A DNA stretch of 5,845 nt from Anaerolineales bacterium (lineage in GTDB: Bacteria; Chloroflexota; Anaerolineae; Anaerolineales; UBA11657). Position numbers and translations under genes: made by a program. Of the stretch, positions 4,798-5,845 are shown in pieces (position 1 is the stretch's first letter; the number at the start of each line of letters is the position of its first letter). The stretch covers positions 1 to 5,845 of the forward strand of contig CANNEJ010000115.1 in the NCBI GenBank assembly GCA_947503585.1, in the 5' to 3' direction. Under the pieces are notes generated by a model, which saw only the letters and a list, made by a program, of their open reading frames with translations, was not told the DNA's origin and did not search any database.

Positions 4798-5832
4798 CTA
4801 ATAAAATGTGGTGCGCAGCACCGGTTGAAAAAGCTGCGTGCGATGGGCGCACACCGGATCCATCGCACAGCGGGCGCAGTCCGGCGCGGTCATCTCCGGG
4901 CAGCGCGTGCGCGCATTAAAGAAGAACCAGTCGATGGCGGCCATGCTGCAGCCGGAGCTCTGCGCCAGCAGTTGCATGGCACTATACACTGCGCTGCGCA
5001 CCGCCCACTCATCCGCCGCCGGCAGCTGCTTGCGCGCGCTGAGGGCGGCCGCCAGCAGCGCGTCGCTTGCATCCACCAGCCCCATGCGCAGGCACATGCG
5101 CTGCAGGTGATAGTCCACAATCGGCGGCAGCTGTTCGGCGGGCGCGGCGTGCAGCCAGTGTTCCGGGCGCTCGCTCAGGATTAATGCCAGCAGTGCGGAC
5201 TTCTTGCGCAGCGGATCTTCTTTGTAGCCGCCGACGTGGTCCAGGCTTTGCAGCAGGGCGGCCAGGGGCAGTGGCTGGTTGTTTGCATGCGCCAGTATGG
5301 CGGCGGGCGTGGCAGCCATCTCGCACAGGTCGCTGCCAAATGCGCGCGCCTGCTGCAGGTGCAGGCGCAGCGCAGGCACGGGCTGGGTGCCATCATCCGC
5401 GCGAAAGACGGCTTGCAATGAGCTGCTGCGCAGCGCAGCTTGCTGCGCGGGCGCGGCAAACGCGGGCGCAGCCTGCAGTGCGCTCCAGTACGCATGCCAC
5501 AGATAGTCGCTGCCTTTGCGCTGCTGGCCGCCTTGCGCAGCCAGCAGCGGGCGCATGTACCGGCCGTTGCGCGCACTCCAAAATCCAAATTGCTGCAGCG
5601 TCGCAGCAAAAAAGAACTCCAGCGCTGCGGGGTGGCCGGCGGGCGGAAAGTGCGCCCCGGTGAAGTTGAAGGGCTGCAAGCCTGGCAGCGCGGCCACCAG
5701 TTGTGCGGTGCGCTCCACCTGCTGCGCGTTTACCTTCACGCGTGCATCTGTTGGTGTGGCTGCCGGCACGGATGGATGCGCAAACAGCACGGCCGGCCCG
5801 ACCGCGGTGACCATGGCGGCGGCCAAGGGCAT
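4798..5832 (-). CDS. Helix-hairpin-helix glycosylase-superfamily protein, Qng1/DUF2419-like with C-terminal Cys4 (Fe-S-type) loop
   Basis: A 344-residue soluble protein whose layout matches queuosine-salvage glycosylases (Qng1, DUF2419), enzymes that release queuine from queuosine nucleosides. Matching points are QFGFWSARNG at 81-90 (Qng1 'FSFW'), a KGSDYLWHAYWSAL stretch at 106-119, YKEDPLRKKSALL at 203-215, VDYHLQRMCLRMGL at 239-252, DEWAVRSAVYSAM at 274-286 and the end LRTTFY (Qng1 proteins end similarly). The VDxHxxRxxxRxGL stretch also mirrors the endonuclease III catalytic-Asp motif, making D240 the candidate catalytic residue. At 311-328 there is C-x7-C-x2-C-x5-C, close to the EndoIII [4Fe-4S] loop (C-x6-C-x2-C-x5-C). 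No canonical LPGVGxKTA hairpin is seen. ATG 5832 may not be the true start because the frame stays open to the window edge; ATG 5814 is an alternative. The alternatives are a salvage nucleosidase or a DNA glycosylase; placement in the superfamily is firmer than substrate. Confidence 0.75.
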   Translation of the reverse strand: MPLAAAMVTAVGPAVLFAHPSVPAATPTDARVKVNAQQVERTAQLVAALPGLQPFNFTGAHFPPAGHPAALEFFFAATLQQFGFWSARNGRYMRPLLAAQGGQQRKGSDYLWHAYWSALQAAPAFAAPAQQAALRSSSLQAVFRADDGTQPVPALRLHLQQARAFGSDLCEMAATPAAILAHANNQPLPLAALLQSLDHVGGYKEDPLRKKSALLALILSERPEHWLHAAPAEQLPPIVDYHLQRMCLRMGLVDASDALLAAALSARKQLPAADEWAVRSAVYSAMQLLAQSSGCSMAAIDWFFFNARTRCPEMTAPDCARCAMDPVCAHRTQLFQPVLRTTFY

Positions 5833-5845
5833 GGCGCTGCGCGCG

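Noticed and set aside
5067..5663. 198-residue plus-strand frame opposite the Qng1-like gene
   Set aside because: Low-complexity Ala/Arg/Cys-rich translation, antisense to a protein with recognisable motifs.

Overview
The window is a gene-dense, high-GC (roughly 65%) bacterial chromosome segment. It most resembles a Chloroflexota (Anaerolineae-like) genome. The lineage call is an inference from three things: the PlsY variant with a 'GHNYSIFL ... RGGAGGA' active-site loop, several poly-topic membrane proteins of a kind I associate with Chloroflexota, and genes that appear to start directly behind a -10 box (leaderless transcripts). No rRNA, tRNA, CRISPR array, insertion sequence or origin is visible.

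Left edge (1-534): the C-terminal end of an ABC-transporter ATPase, with about 50% GC, followed by about 260 bases without a convincing gene. This stretch holds a 14-bp perfect palindrome and a two-part hairpin. The composition shift into the rest of the window suggests an older boundary or a transferred transporter gene.

Divergent metal-related pair (535-1740): a DtxR/MntR-family metalloregulator on the minus strand and a small JAMM (M67) metallopeptidase on the plus strand. They share a 57-bp intergenic region with a -10-like box for each direction.

Lipid gene and follower (1784-2692): PlsY, the acyl-phosphate glycerol-3-phosphate acyltransferase, then a 62-residue single-pass membrane protein. 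The stop codon of that small gene overlaps the stop codon of the convergent membrane-protein gene at a CTAG.

Membrane-protein block (2689-4782): a multi-pass membrane protein on the minus strand and a minimal type IV prepilin-peptidase-like aspartic protease on the plus strand. They diverge from a 34-bp interval that carries two near-perfect -10 boxes. A second multi-pass membrane protein on the minus strand overlaps the peptidase tail by 49 bp.

Right edge (4798-5832): a minus-strand helix-hairpin-helix-superfamily glycosylase-like protein. It lies just upstream of, and probably in an operon with, the second membrane protein. It combines features of the queuosine-salvage glycosylase family (Qng1/DUF2419) with an EndoIII-like Asp motif and a C-terminal four-cysteine loop that looks like an iron-sulfur site. 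This is the most unusual protein here. The genes do not form one obvious pathway; the organisation is mostly short divergent and convergent units packed tightly together.
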